Under the pieces are notes generated by a model. That model was not told the origin of the DNA. It made no database searches and saw only the letters and a list, made by a program, of their open reading frames with translations. This document shows positions 47,792 through 56,263 of a DNA stretch of 64,000 bases, one piece after another. The DNA lies in the NCBI RefSeq assembly GCF_000379665.1, contig NZ_KB903359.1, positions 1,031,475 through 1,095,474 on the forward strand, in the 5' to 3' direction. The position numbers and the translations under genes are program-made. How positions within the stretch are numbered: position 1 is the stretch's first letter; each line of letters begins with the position of its first letter. The DNA is from Butyricimonas synergistica DSM 23225 (GTDB lineage Bacteria; Bacteroidota; Bacteroidia; Bacteroidales; Marinifilaceae).

Positions 47792-47806
47792 CTGCCGATT
47801 TGGCAG
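47792..47806. promoter_or_regulatory. Inverted repeat upstream of htpG
   Basis: CTGCC-GATTT-GGCAG is a 5-bp perfect inverted repeat 79 bases ahead of the htpG start, near a further TTGGCA word on the minus strand. It could be a heat-shock operator; no regulator is known from this sequence. Confidence 0.35.
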
Positions 47807-47926
47807 TTCCACTAAAATCCCACGCTATCCTTCCCACATTATTTTTCACGATAAACATAAAAGCCTCTTTCCTATTCAACAACTTTGTAATTTCTGATAA
47901 TACACCTTTTATCCCTAAAACTAAAA

Positions 47927-48106
47927 TATCATAGACGCCGCCATAGCTTTGCCACTCGATGTATTGAAGCAGGATGCGATTACAAAACAGAAAGCGTGAT
48001 ATTGGGACATTCTAACATATCAACGACGCTCAATCTATATGTTCATCCCAACATGGAACAGAAGAGACGCTGTATCAACAAAATGTTCAAAACCTTTGAA
48101 AAATAA
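47927..48106 (+). pseudogene. Tyrosine recombinase C-terminal remnant
   Basis: Reading from about 47927 to the TAA at 48104-48106 gives an integrase tail of nearly 60 residues. It has the HxxR box (HRRRHSFATRCIEAG), the second His region ILGHSNISTTLN and the nucleophile Tyr in LYVHPNM. The family is normally 300-400 residues. Upstream of 47927 no integrase motif continues, and the Arg I box and N-terminal domain are missing, so this is an inactive stump of a mobile element. A 67-codon frame in another phase at 48039-48242 overlaps it and is probably a shadow. Confidence 0.8.
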
Positions 48107-48360
48107 CAACAGCCAGAAGGGAAACAAAAACTTACCCCGAATACGTTATCCTTACTGGAAGCGGGATAAGTATATTGCCGCAAAAGAGCTAAAATCCATT
48201 CTTCGGCAATATGACATTGATTATTCTGCCAAAAAAATTTAGAACGAAGTAACTGTACTGACATCCCCCGCCAACCACAACGCTCCCCCTGCCCTATCAC
48301 AAAAACCAAGCATAAACCAATCACGGAGGAATCATGAACGCAAATTTACGTTTATGCTAC

Positions 48361-48382
48361 GTGCATGATTGGTGCATGATTG
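48361..48382. repeat. Two tandem 11-bp repeats upstream of miaB
   Basis: GTGCATGATTG occurs twice without a gap, in the spacer between the recombinase stump and miaB. The remainder of 48107-48480 shows no supported gene. Confidence 0.75.
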
Positions 48383-48484
48383 GTTCACGAGGTAGCGAAT
48401 CGGTAGACCAAGCATCAAGTATCCCTATACAAAAGGTTTATACAAACCAAGTAAACCGTTTTTAGGATTTTGCCCGAATTTCAC

Positions 48485-48492
48485 TACATTTG
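48485..48492 (+). promoter_or_regulatory. -7 element for miaB
   Basis: TACATTTG matches TAnnTTTG, 24 bases before the ATG at 48516. Transcription would begin near 48499, so the ATG is preferred over the TTG at 48510. Confidence 0.6.
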
Positions 48493-48515
48493 CACCTTGG
48501 AAATAAAACTTGAAA

Positions 48516-49844
48516 ATGGATACACGCAAATTTTATATAGAAACATACGGCTGCCAGATGAACGTGGCAGACAGCGAGGTAGTTGCAGCCATACTGGAAG
48601 ACAAAGGATACTCCCGAACCGAGGATAAAAACGAGGCGGACGTAATTTTAGTAAACACTTGTTCCGTGAGGGAAAATGCCGAACAGCGGGTTCGTGGACG
48701 GGTACAAGGCTTCACGGAAGTAAAAAAGAAGAATCCGCACGTGCTAGTCGCCATCATGGGATGCATGGCAGAACGGTTGGGGGCGGCTCTTTTCGAGCAG
48801 GAGAAAAACGTAAATATCGTGGTTGGACCGGATGCTTATATGGATCTTCCCCAGTTGATCGAGCAAGCGGCTAAAGGCGAAAAAGCCATAAATATCGACC
48901 TGTCGACCACTGAAACGTACAAGGACATCTGCCCCTCCCGCATAGACGAGACGGCAATCTCCGGTTTTGTATCCATCATGCGGGGATGCAACAATTTCTG
49001 CACCTACTGCATCGTACCCTACACCCGGGGACGCGAGCGTAGCCGAAGCCCGAAAAGCATCATAAACGAGGTACTCGACCTTCATTCCAAAGGATACAAG
49101 GAAGTCACCCTGCTCGGGCAAAACGTGAATTCTTATCTTTGGCGAGGCGAAAACACGGAAGTGGACTTCCCGGCTCTACTAGCCCTAGTCGCCCAAACTG
49201 TACCCGATATGCGTATCCGTTTCGCCACGTCACACCCGAAAGACATGAGTGATGATATACTTCGGACTATCGCCGCATATCCCAATATTTGCAAGCACAT
49301 TCATCTCCCCTTCCAATCCGGGAGCAACTCTGTGTTGAAAGATATGAACCGGAAATACACCCGAGAATGGTATCTGGATCGCATCCGTGCCATCCGTGAA
49401 ATTATCCCGGATTGCGGAATCTCCACCGACGTGTTCGTGGGCTTCCACAACGAAAGCGAGGAAGACTACCGACAAACTCTTGACTTAATGAAAGAAGTCA
49501 TGTTCGACTCCGCCTTCATGTTCAAGTATTCCGAACGCCCCGGCACCATGGCATCCCGAAACTTACCGGATAACGTGGACGAGGAAGTCAAAGGCAGACG
49601 TTTACAGGAACTTATTGATATGCAAGTGGAAATATCTCACCAGAGCAACTGGAAAGACGTGGGAAAAGTTTTCGAGGTCATGGTGGAAGGTGTTTCCAAA
49701 AAGAAATCCGACGAACTTTTCGGACGCACCAGCCAGAACAAAGTCATCGTATTTCCGGACAACGGGGCCAAAGCAGGCGACCTCGTCCAAGTTCGCGTGA
49801 CCGAATGCACGGCCGCCACGTTAATCGGCGAAGCAATAAACTAA
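48516..49844 (+). CDS. miaB: tRNA-2-methylthio-N6-isopentenyladenosine synthase
   Basis: The protein has 442 residues. MiaB adds the 2-methylthio group to i6A37 of tRNAs. The N-terminal UPF0004 domain carries three Cys (YGCQMN, NTCSVRE, MGCMAE) for one iron-sulfur cluster. The radical SAM motif is RGCNNFCTYCIVPYTRGRE, and a TRAM domain ends the protein. A clear promoter precedes it. It is followed 37 bases later by a SpoU-type RNA methyltransferase, so both may serve RNA modification. Confidence 0.97.
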   Translation: MDTRKFYIETYGCQMNVADSEVVAAILEDKGYSRTEDKNEADVILVNTCSVRENAEQRVRGRVQGFTEVKKKNPHVLVAIMGCMAERLGAALFEQEKNVNIVVGPDAYMDLPQLIEQAAKGEKAINIDLSTTETYKDICPSRIDETAISGFVSIMRGCNNFCTYCIVPYTRGRERSRSPKSIINEVLDLHSKGYKEVTLLGQNVNSYLWRGENTEVDFPALLALVAQTVPDMRIRFATSHPKDMSDDILRTIAAYPNICKHIHLPFQSGSNSVLKDMNRKYTREWYLDRIRAIREIIPDCGISTDVFVGFHNESEEDYRQTLDLMKEVMFDSAFMFKYSERPGTMASRNLPDNVDEEVKGRRLQELIDMQVEISHQSNWKDVGKVFEVMVEGVSKKKSDELFGRTSQNKVIVFPDNGAKAGDLVQVRVTECTAATLIGEAIN

Positions 49845-49881
49845 AAGCAATCATGAATAACCCCAACAATTTTCAATTCCC

Positions 49882-50457
49882 ATGTCCCATCGTAAACTCC
49901 TCAACGAAGAACTGAACCGCCTCTCCACGGAAGAATACAAAGAGGCGGCAAAACTCCCGATCGTGGTCGTGCTCGACAACGTGCGTAGCCTGAACAACAT
50001 CGGTTCGGTATTCCGCACCTCGGACGCCTTCCGGTTGTCGAAAATATACCTTTGCGGCATCACGGCTACCCCACCCCACAGGGAAATACACAAAACAGCA
50101 CTCGGCGCCGAGGAAAGCGTGGATTGGGTTTATTTCGAGGAAACGACAGATGCCGTGCAAGAATTGAAAAACGAGGGGTTTACCATCCTTGCCGTGGAAC
50201 AGGTGGAAAACAGTATCTCTTTAGAAACCTTCACCATCAATCCGGAACAAAAATACGCCTTTGTGTTTGGAAACGAAGTCAAAGGCGTGCAACAAGAAGT
50301 CATCGACCTCTCGGACAATTGCATCGAGATACCCCAATTCGGCACGAAACACTCCTTCAACATCTCCGTCACAGCCGGAATCGTGTTGTGGCAAGTGCTT
50401 CACCCTTTCATCGCCTCCACGATCTTCACGGCTTCCACGGCTTCACGCACATCGTGA
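49882..50457 (+). CDS. SpoU/TrmH-family RNA 2'-O-methyltransferase
   Basis: The 191-residue protein has the SPOUT knot motifs: VVLDNVRSLNNIGSVFRTSDAF, KYAFVFGNEVKGV and IPQFGTKHSFNISVTAGI. It should methylate ribose 2'-OH in tRNA or rRNA using SAM; the target is not readable. The last 20 residues (HPFIASTIFTASTASRTS) are low-complexity and are encoded over the antisense of the folP 3' end, which the gene overlaps by 58 bases. The family core ends just before this tail. Confidence 0.92.
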   Translation: MSHRKLLNEELNRLSTEEYKEAAKLPIVVVLDNVRSLNNIGSVFRTSDAFRLSKIYLCGITATPPHREIHKTALGAEESVDWVYFEETTDAVQELKNEGFTILAVEQVENSISLETFTINPEQKYAFVFGNEVKGVQQEVIDLSDNCIEIPQFGTKHSFNISVTAGIVLWQVLHPFIASTIFTASTASRTS

Positions 50458-51230
50458 ACCCGAAGGATGTGGGCGCCTTTCAACAAAGAGATCGTGTTGA
50501 GCACGGTCGTCCCGTTCAAGGCTTCTTTCGGGGTGATACCCAGTAGACGCCAAATCATGGTTTTACGGGAAATACCGACCAACAGCGGATACCCCAGATC
50601 GAGGAATGACTCCATTTTATCCATCAATTGATAATTATGAGCCACGGTTTTCCCGAAACCGAAACCTTGATCCAAAATGATATTATTAAATCCCAGAGCG
50701 TTCAAGCGGGCGATACGTTCCGAGAAGAACTCCCGGACTTCACGTACCACGTCGTCATAACGCGGGTTTACCTGCATATCCTGGGGTGTTCCTTGAATGT
50801 GCATCAAGATGTAAGGCACACCCATCTCGGCAACCGTTTCAAACATCCGTTCATCCATCGTGCCGCCGGAAATATCATTCACGATAACCGGACCCAAACA
50901 ATGATTGATCTCCTTTGCCACACCCGCCCGGAACGTATCGATCGAAACCGAAATCTCCGGATGGTATTTACGCACTAATTCGACAGCAAAGCTTAACCGG
51001 GAAAGTTCCTCTTCCTCGCTCACGAAAGCAGCCCCGGGACGAGTGGAATAAGCTCCCACGTCGACGATTCCTGCCCCCTGTTCCACGATCTCGTCCACAC
51101 GATTTATCACCTCGATTTCACTCAAATACTTTCCCCCGTCGTAAAAAGAGTCGGGAGTCACGTTCAGAATACCCATCACGACAGGTTTCTCCAAACTAAT
51201 TTTTTTATCTCCCAGTACGATATCCATCAT
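50400..51230 (-). CDS. folP: Dihydropteroate synthase
   Basis: This 276-residue TIM-barrel enzyme of folate synthesis joins pABA to dihydropterin pyrophosphate and is the sulfonamide target. Motifs are GILNVTPDSFYDGGKY, DVGAYSTRPGA, SVDTFRAGVA, INDISGGT, ILDQGFGFGKT and GISRKTMI. Two start codons, at 51230 and 51227, are equivalent. Its 3' end overlaps the convergent SpoU gene by 58 bases. Confidence 0.96.
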   Translation of the reverse strand: MMDIVLGDKKISLEKPVVMGILNVTPDSFYDGGKYLSEIEVINRVDEIVEQGAGIVDVGAYSTRPGAAFVSEEEELSRLSFAVELVRKYHPEISVSIDTFRAGVAKEINHCLGPVIVNDISGGTMDERMFETVAEMGVPYILMHIQGTPQDMQVNPRYDDVVREVREFFSERIARLNALGFNNIILDQGFGFGKTVAHNYQLMDKMESFLDLGYPLLVGISRKTMIWRLLGITPKEALNGTTVLNTISLLKGAHILRVHDVREAVEAVKIVEAMKG

Positions 51231-51332
51231 AATTTTCGATTTTCAATTTCCAGTTTTGAATTATTTGACTAATTTTACACTTCAAAGAAACAACTTATTT
51301 TTCAAATTCCGTTATCAAAAAACGATAGAATT

Positions 51333-51869
51333 ATGCCAAACACAGCGCAAGAATATGATAAAGTGATAGATATATGCCAAGATATTTTCGTGAAAAAAAT
51401 GCAGGACTATGGCACGGCGTGGAGAATACTCCGCCCGACCTCTATCACGGATCAGATATACATCAAGGCTAACCGCATCCGCAGCATCGAGGAAAAAGGC
51501 GTAACGAAAGTGGGAGAAGGCGTCATCCCCGAGTTTATCGGTATCATCAACTACTCCATCATGGGATTGATCCAATTGCAACTCGGACCCGGCAACGACA
51601 CCCCGGAAGAAGATATTCTGAAACTCTATCAAGGCTATTTCCAACAGGCAAAAGAACTCATGCTCGCCAAAAACCACGATTACGACGAGGCGTGGCGGGA
51701 GATGCGTGTCAGCTCGTACACGGATTTAATCTTGATGAAAATCAATCGGACAAAGCAAATTGAAGACCACCAGGGTGCTACCATTATATCGGAAGGCATT
51801 GACGCAAACTACTTCGACATGGTGAATTACGCCGTATTCGGGCTAATCCGCCTGGTCGTGGAGAAATAG
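51333..51869 (+). CDS. DUF1599 protein with duplicated domain
   Basis: The 178-residue protein is built from two related halves. The first has KMQDYGTAWRILRPTSITDQI and INYSIMGLIQLQL; the second has NHDYDEAWREMRVSSYTDLI and VNYAVFGLIRLV. DUF1599 proteins occur mainly in Bacteroidota next to BT_3928-type genes and tpiA, as here, and are predicted to relate to nucleotide modification; the function is unproven. It is the first gene of a rightward run DUF1599, BT_3928-type, tpiA. Confidence 0.9.
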   Translation: MPNTAQEYDKVIDICQDIFVKKMQDYGTAWRILRPTSITDQIYIKANRIRSIEEKGVTKVGEGVIPEFIGIINYSIMGLIQLQLGPGNDTPEEDILKLYQGYFQQAKELMLAKNHDYDEAWREMRVSSYTDLILMKINRTKQIEDHQGATIISEGIDANYFDMVNYAVFGLIRLVVEK

Positions 51870-51896
51870 AGATTCAATGGTGTAAAAATAAAAGAA

Positions 51897-53141
51897 ATGA
51901 GGAAAGTCATTCAAAATCTTTGCAGAATCGTGGTCGGCATCATCTTTATCTATTCCGGCTTCGTGAAAGGAATTGACCCGTTGGGATCGGACTACAAGTT
52001 CACCGATTACTTCAACGCTTTCGGCATGGGTTGGATGAACTCCTCCACGCTATTTTTCTCGTTCGCCCTCTCGCTGGCTGAATTTCTGATCGGGATTGCG
52101 CTATTATTCAACCTTTGGGTATCCCGCCTTGCATGGGGCGCTTTGCTATTCATGGCATTTTTCACCCCATTGACCCTCGTGCTGGCATTGACCAACCCGG
52201 TAAGTGACTGCGGGTGCTTCGGGGACGCCTTGGTGCTAACGAACTGGCAAACCTTTGGGAAAAACATAGTCTTGTTACTTTTTGCCATTGTCGTTTTCGT
52301 CTACCGCAAAAATTACACTCCCCGGTTGACCTCGCTAGGTCAATTCTCCATGCTCGTGCTGGCGGCAGCGGGCATGTTATGCCTGTCCGTGTACTGTTAC
52401 CGCCATTTACCCGTGATTGACTTTCGTCCTTACGCCATCGGCACCAATGTTGCCGAAGGAATGCGCCTCCCGGAAGGCGCAGAACCGGACCGATACGAGG
52501 TCACGTTAAAATACCGAAATAAACAGACGGGCGAGATTCAATCATTCACGGAAGAGAATTACCCGTGGCAAGACACCGTGAACTGGGAATACGAAAGCAG
52601 CACGGAAAGATTAGTGAAGCGAGGATACATCACCCCCATTCACGACCTCGTGATCGAACACCCGGACTTGGGAAATATCACGGAAGAAATACTCGAGGAT
52701 GACAATTACACGATACTTGCAGTAGCTTATAATATCAACAAAAGTACCCCGGATGCCCAACCCGCCCTCAACCGCTTGGCGAACTTTGCCCGGGAAAAAG
52801 GATACCGGTTCTACGGGCTGACCTCATCCTCTCAACGGGATATCCAGAGGTACAAGAACCGCCACCACGTGCCGTACGAATTCTGCACGGCAGACGAGAT
52901 ACAGCTTAAAACCATGATCCGTTCCAACCCCGGCGTGATCATCTTACGCCAAGGCACGATTCTCGACAAACGGGCGGGAAAAGATATTCCGGACATCAAA
53001 GATTTAAAAGACACGGATTTGGCAGCTTATTGCCTGCAAAGTCAACAAGAAATGCGGCAGAATTATTTGGTTTACTCCTTTATCCTTCTTTTCTTTGCAG
53101 CATATTTACTTTTTCCACGTATAAAGAAAAGAAGAAACTAA
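51897..53141 (+). CDS. BT_3928-type membrane protein with DoxX-like domain
   Basis: The protein has 414 residues. The first 150 contain four membrane segments of the DoxX/MauE-like kind (GIIFIYSGFVKGIDPLG, LAEFLIGIALLFNLW, NPVSDCGCFGD with a conserved Cys pair). A soluble C-terminal part follows (about 180-385), with thioredoxin-like features but no CxxC, and a last membrane helix near 395. Members are conserved in Bacteroidales beside tpiA and probably act in redox or electron transfer. It lies 27 bases after DUF1599 and 30 before tpiA. Confidence 0.87.
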   Translation: MRKVIQNLCRIVVGIIFIYSGFVKGIDPLGSDYKFTDYFNAFGMGWMNSSTLFFSFALSLAEFLIGIALLFNLWVSRLAWGALLFMAFFTPLTLVLALTNPVSDCGCFGDALVLTNWQTFGKNIVLLLFAIVVFVYRKNYTPRLTSLGQFSMLVLAAAGMLCLSVYCYRHLPVIDFRPYAIGTNVAEGMRLPEGAEPDRYEVTLKYRNKQTGEIQSFTEENYPWQDTVNWEYESSTERLVKRGYITPIHDLVIEHPDLGNITEEILEDDNYTILAVAYNINKSTPDAQPALNRLANFAREKGYRFYGLTSSSQRDIQRYKNRHHVPYEFCTADEIQLKTMIRSNPGVIILRQGTILDKRAGKDIPDIKDLKDTDLAAYCLQSQQEMRQNYLVYSFILLFFAAYLLFPRIKKRRN

Positions 53142-53171
53142 GTTAAAACACAACGAATTAAATCTATAGAC

Positions 53172-53942
53172 ATGAGAAAAAAGATTGTAGCAGGTAACTG
53201 GAAAATGAACAAGACTTTCGCCGAAGGTGTTGAATTGGCAAGAGAAGTGAACGATTACGTGAGATACAAGGAAGGCGCAGAAGGCGTACAGGTCGTTCTG
53301 GGAACCCCATTCATCCATCTGGCAAAGGTGGCTCACAATATCACGGAACCTTCCATCATGGTTTCAGCGCAGAATTGTGCAACCGAGAAATCCGGAGCCT
53401 ACACGGGTGAAGTATCAGCCGAAATGATCGCTTCAACAGGAGCAAAATGCGTGATCCTCGGACACTCGGAAAGAAGAAGCTATTACGGGGAAACAAGTCC
53501 TATCCTCGTGAAGAAAGTAGCACAAGCACTAGACAGCAAACTGGAAATCATCTTCTGCGTGGGTGAAGTTCTGGAAGAGAGAGAAGCGGGTAAACATTTT
53601 GAAGTGGTGAAACAACAACTCGTTGAAGGTCTTTTCAACCTAACCCCGGAACAATTCGCTCACGTCGTGATCGCTTACGAACCCGTTTGGGCTATCGGAA
53701 CCGGTAAAACCGCCACTCCCGACCAAGCTCAGGAAATGCATGCATTCATCCGCTCCGTGATCGCCGAGAAATACGGCAAAACTGTTGCGGACGACACTTC
53801 CATCCTTTACGGGGGAAGCTGCAACGCCGGCAACGCCGATGCCATCTTCTCCAATCCCGACGTGGACGGCGGATTGATTGGGGGGGCTTCCCTGAAAGCT
53901 GCCGACTTCTTTGAAATCATCAAGGCTCGGGCAAGACACTAA
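53172..53942 (+). CDS. tpiA: Triosephosphate isomerase
   Basis: This 256-residue glycolytic TIM barrel interconverts dihydroxyacetone phosphate and glyceraldehyde 3-phosphate. The catalytic Lys lies in AGNWKMNK, the electrophile His in ILGHSERR, the base Glu in [11 protein letters not shown], and the phosphate loop includes [10 protein letters not shown]. It is the last core gene before the accessory islet. Confidence 0.97.
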   Translation: MRKKIVAGNWKMNKTFAEGVELAREVNDYVRYKEGAEGVQVVLGTPFIHLAKVAHNITEPSIMVSAQNCATEKSGAYTGEVSAEMIASTGAKCVILGHSERRSYYGETSPILVKKVAQALDSKLEIIFCVGEVLEEREAGKHFEVVKQQLVEGLFNLTPEQFAHVVIAYEPVWAIGTGKTATPDQAQEMHAFIRSVIAEKYGKTVADDTSILYGGSCNAGNADAIFSNPDVDGGLIGGASLKAADFFEIIKARARH

Positions 53943-53963
53943 TAACTTTCCAAAAATAATCAA

Positions 53964-53987
53964 GGGTTGTCAATTAATTTGGCAACC
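53964..53987 (+). terminator. Hairpin after tpiA
   Basis: GGGTTGTCAA (53964-53973) pairs with TTGGCAACCC (53978-53987) through one G-U pair and a TTAA loop. The T tract is poor. Confidence 0.6.
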
Positions 53988-54000
53988 CCTATTCGTTCTA

Positions 54001-54708
54001 TTATATTTCTCTACTAGATTGAGGCGTGTTGCGATCATAATATGCAGCTGAATTGATTTGCGAAGAAACAATCATCGGGTCATTGCCATTTTGCACCGCC
54101 TTAGCGAATACATCCATTATTTCGTATTTGTTTCCGTAATTAGCATTAGGTTGCATCAAAATTTCGGCTACCACCTGACGTATAGAACGAGGATATATTA
54201 TAAAAGTATTGTTTGCATTACAAGTAACATTCTTAAACTCACTATTCCCAAAGAATACGATAACAGAATAAATTGGAATGCCAGGATTTTGCAGTAAACA
54301 TTGCCTAATGGCTTGAATATGCCCGGAATTTTGCATAACAGGATTATAGAAACGATGCTTTTCCTTACCATACGCCAATAATTGTGTCCAATATTTCTGA
54401 TGTTCATTTCCGAAAATCCAACCACTATAATCCTTGACTTCAAACACGATAATGCCCGCTTTTGTCGTAACGGTTACATCCACTTGCGTGTATTCTCCAT
54501 TTGGTTTTTGAATATACAAGTCATGAAATATGGCTTTAGGATTGATACCTTCTTTCAATAATTTCAATACCACCCTCCGCTCCGACCATTCGCCACGAGT
54601 AATGGACGTAACTTGCTTAATGAGTTCTCGCTCTTTTCGTTTGATACAAACAAAATAAACAATACCTGTTATCAAACAAATCAAGAATATGATAGACGTG
54701 AGTGACAT
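54001..54708 (-). CDS. Membrane-anchored NERD (nuclease-related) protein
   Basis: The 235-residue protein has one N-terminal membrane segment (SIIFLICLITGIVYFVCI). A NERD domain follows at about 40-150, with the conserved restriction-like core QVDVTVTTKAGIIVFEVKDYSGWIFG. The Asp and the Glu-x-Lys fit the nuclease-like active site. NERD proteins are inferred to bind or cut nucleic acid, and many lie in defence or plasmid contexts. It is the left-most gene of the islet between tpiA and mrp/apbC. Confidence 0.85.
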   Translation of the reverse strand: MSLTSIIFLICLITGIVYFVCIKRKERELIKQVTSITRGEWSERRVVLKLLKEGINPKAIFHDLYIQKPNGEYTQVDVTVTTKAGIIVFEVKDYSGWIFGNEHQKYWTQLLAYGKEKHRFYNPVMQNSGHIQAIRQCLLQNPGIPIYSVIVFFGNSEFKNVTCNANNTFIIYPRSIRQVVAEILMQPNANYGNKYEIMDVFAKAVQNGNDPMIVSSQINSAAYYDRNTPQSSREI

Positions 54709-54780
54709 TAATGATTATTCCATAAATTAACGAAACGCTATACAGAATGTTTAAGTAATGAAATCGCAATACCTATATGT

Positions 54781-55488
54781 TTACTTGAAAGCAATTATTG
54801 GAATTACTTTTGTATCTCCATATTGTTGATACTTATAGTTTCCAATTTGTCTTGCGCATTTCCCATGAGGAGCTTTCACTATTTGTTTGTTGTAAAAATT
54901 ACTGCCCTCTTGAGCTAATATTAAGACTTCTAAATCAGAAGTAAATATATATCCCGAAATAACTTCTCTAATTTCCAAAGCAATAGCATCACCGGATTCC
55001 AAAACCTCCTGTACTTCAAAATTTTTCTGGCTTACACAATCTCCGGGTTTATCAAACAATGTCTTGCCAAAATTATTTTTAGCTGTAACTGTTTTATTTG
55101 ACTTCGGCAATTCTACACCATCAATTATTCTAACAGCCGGTACTGTTTTCTCTATTTCCATTTTGGTGTTGTATTTATAAGTTCCCACATGTTGAGCACA
55201 TTGGTTCTTTTTAAGGACAATTTTTTGATTATCATAAAACTGTTGCTTTTCATTTGGTATAATAAAAACTATTGCACCAAAAGAGTCATCGGAATAAGCT
55301 AATGCACACCCTAATTCCACCACTTGAAACACCTCAAATTGTGAGTATTCCATATAATCTCCGGGTTCTTCAAACATTTCAAGTCCAATAATTCCAGAAT
55401 TGTTAAATAAACTAACACAAAAAGCGAAAGCAAATGTGAGCATAACACCTGTGATTATACCAAGTACATAGATAAACCATTTTTTCAT
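54781..55488 (-). CDS. Membrane-anchored protein with two homologous repeats, function unknown
   Basis: The 235-residue protein has an N-terminal membrane segment (YVLGIITGVMLTFAFAFCV). The remainder consists of two related halves of about 80-90 residues. The first has MFEEPGDYMEYSQFEVFQVVELG, YDNQKIV and CAQHVGTYKY; the second has LFDKPGDCVSQKNFEVQEVLESG, YNKQIVK and CARQIGNYKY. These strand-rich repeats look like SH3-like or small beta domains. I do not recognise the family. It sits between the NERD gene and the frameshifted lipoprotein. Confidence 0.75.
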   Translation of the reverse strand: MKKWFIYVLGIITGVMLTFAFAFCVSLFNNSGIIGLEMFEEPGDYMEYSQFEVFQVVELGCALAYSDDSFGAIVFIIPNEKQQFYDNQKIVLKKNQCAQHVGTYKYNTKMEIEKTVPAVRIIDGVELPKSNKTVTAKNNFGKTLFDKPGDCVSQKNFEVQEVLESGDAIALEIREVISGYIFTSDLEVLILAQEGSNFYNKQIVKAPHGKCARQIGNYKYQQYGDTKVIPIIAFK

Positions 55489-55609
55489 ATTTGTTGTTTT
55501 TGTTGATTATATAGTAGTTAATAAATTAAAGTTTTCTGTTGTAATATATGTTGAAGATATCATCGTATGGGTACATACTTCTATTTTCGCTATTGTGAAA
55601 TGCTTTGTA

Positions 55610-56061
55610 CTATTTGAACAACTTATTAAGTTTTTTTCTTATTACACTTAGGGCTATACTTTGGTCGTGGCTTACCGTTATTCCTATACCACTACCTTTT
55701 ATAACAGCTATACTTTGCTTGGTGTTATAATCGTAAAAAGTTACTACTATATATGTATGCCCTCCATCCCATTTTTCAGATGTAACATGAATATTTGGCG
55801 TGAGAATACTATCAAACACTCAAAAATTTTTAGAGTATTGGAGGCAGATAAAACTGTTAGATTCGTTTCTGCTATCTGATTTTGAACAGACATTACTATA
55901 TCATCTAATTCTCTATCTCCAGATGTTTCCTTCCCGAAAATGACATATTTGTACTTACTTATGTTTGCATCATTAGATAGAACAATCTTACCTGAAGCAC
56001 AGGATGTCATTAAAATCGTAATAATAGCGATAAGTACGAGTTGTATAAACTTTTGTTTCAT
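55610..56061 (-). pseudogene. Frameshifted lipoprotein gene
   Basis: The first frame starts at an ATG at 56061 (MKQKFIQLVLIAIITILM, lipobox MTSC) and runs to about 55820 with SKYKYVIFGK and LTVLSASNTLK. It then shifts, at an A/T run near 55820-55830, into a second frame. This second frame continues VFDSILTPNIHVTSEKWDGG, VVTFYDYNTKQ and IALSVIRKKLNKLF to 55610. A TGA stands just before it, so simple slippage would stop. The two parts together give a normal lipoprotein of about 150 residues, so I call a disabled gene, unless it is a sequencing error. Confidence 0.6.
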
Positions 56062-56074
56062 TTCTTTCTTATGC

Positions 56075-56263
56075 CTATGGCTCCTTAGTTCCAATTGAGC
56101 CGTTAATTACAAAGAAGCGTGGAACTGCAGATGCCACGTTCTGAATTGGAGGTCGTAGGAAACCCGTACACACGAATGTAGTAATAGCAGTCCATGCTAT
56201 AGCGTGAAAACCACTATGCCATCCTTGTGTGTAATTGTGAAATTTCCTACGTTTCCAATTCAC
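56075..56263 (-). CDS. Possible 62-residue small protein
   Basis: The frame from a GTG at 56263 begins MNWKRRKFHNYT and has one moderately hydrophobic stretch (AIAWTAITTFVCTGFL). Its end lies 13 bases before the preferred lipoprotein start. The start codon is weak, no ribosome site is seen and no family is recognised. Confidence 0.25.
   Translation of the reverse strand: MNWKRRKFHNYTQGWHSGFHAIAWTAITTFVCTGFLRPPIQNVASAVPRFFVINGSIGTKEP

Noticed and set aside
48039-48242. 67-codon ORF with a basic composition between htpG and miaB
   Set aside because: It overlaps the recombinase stump in a different phase and shows no motif; it is probably a shadow.
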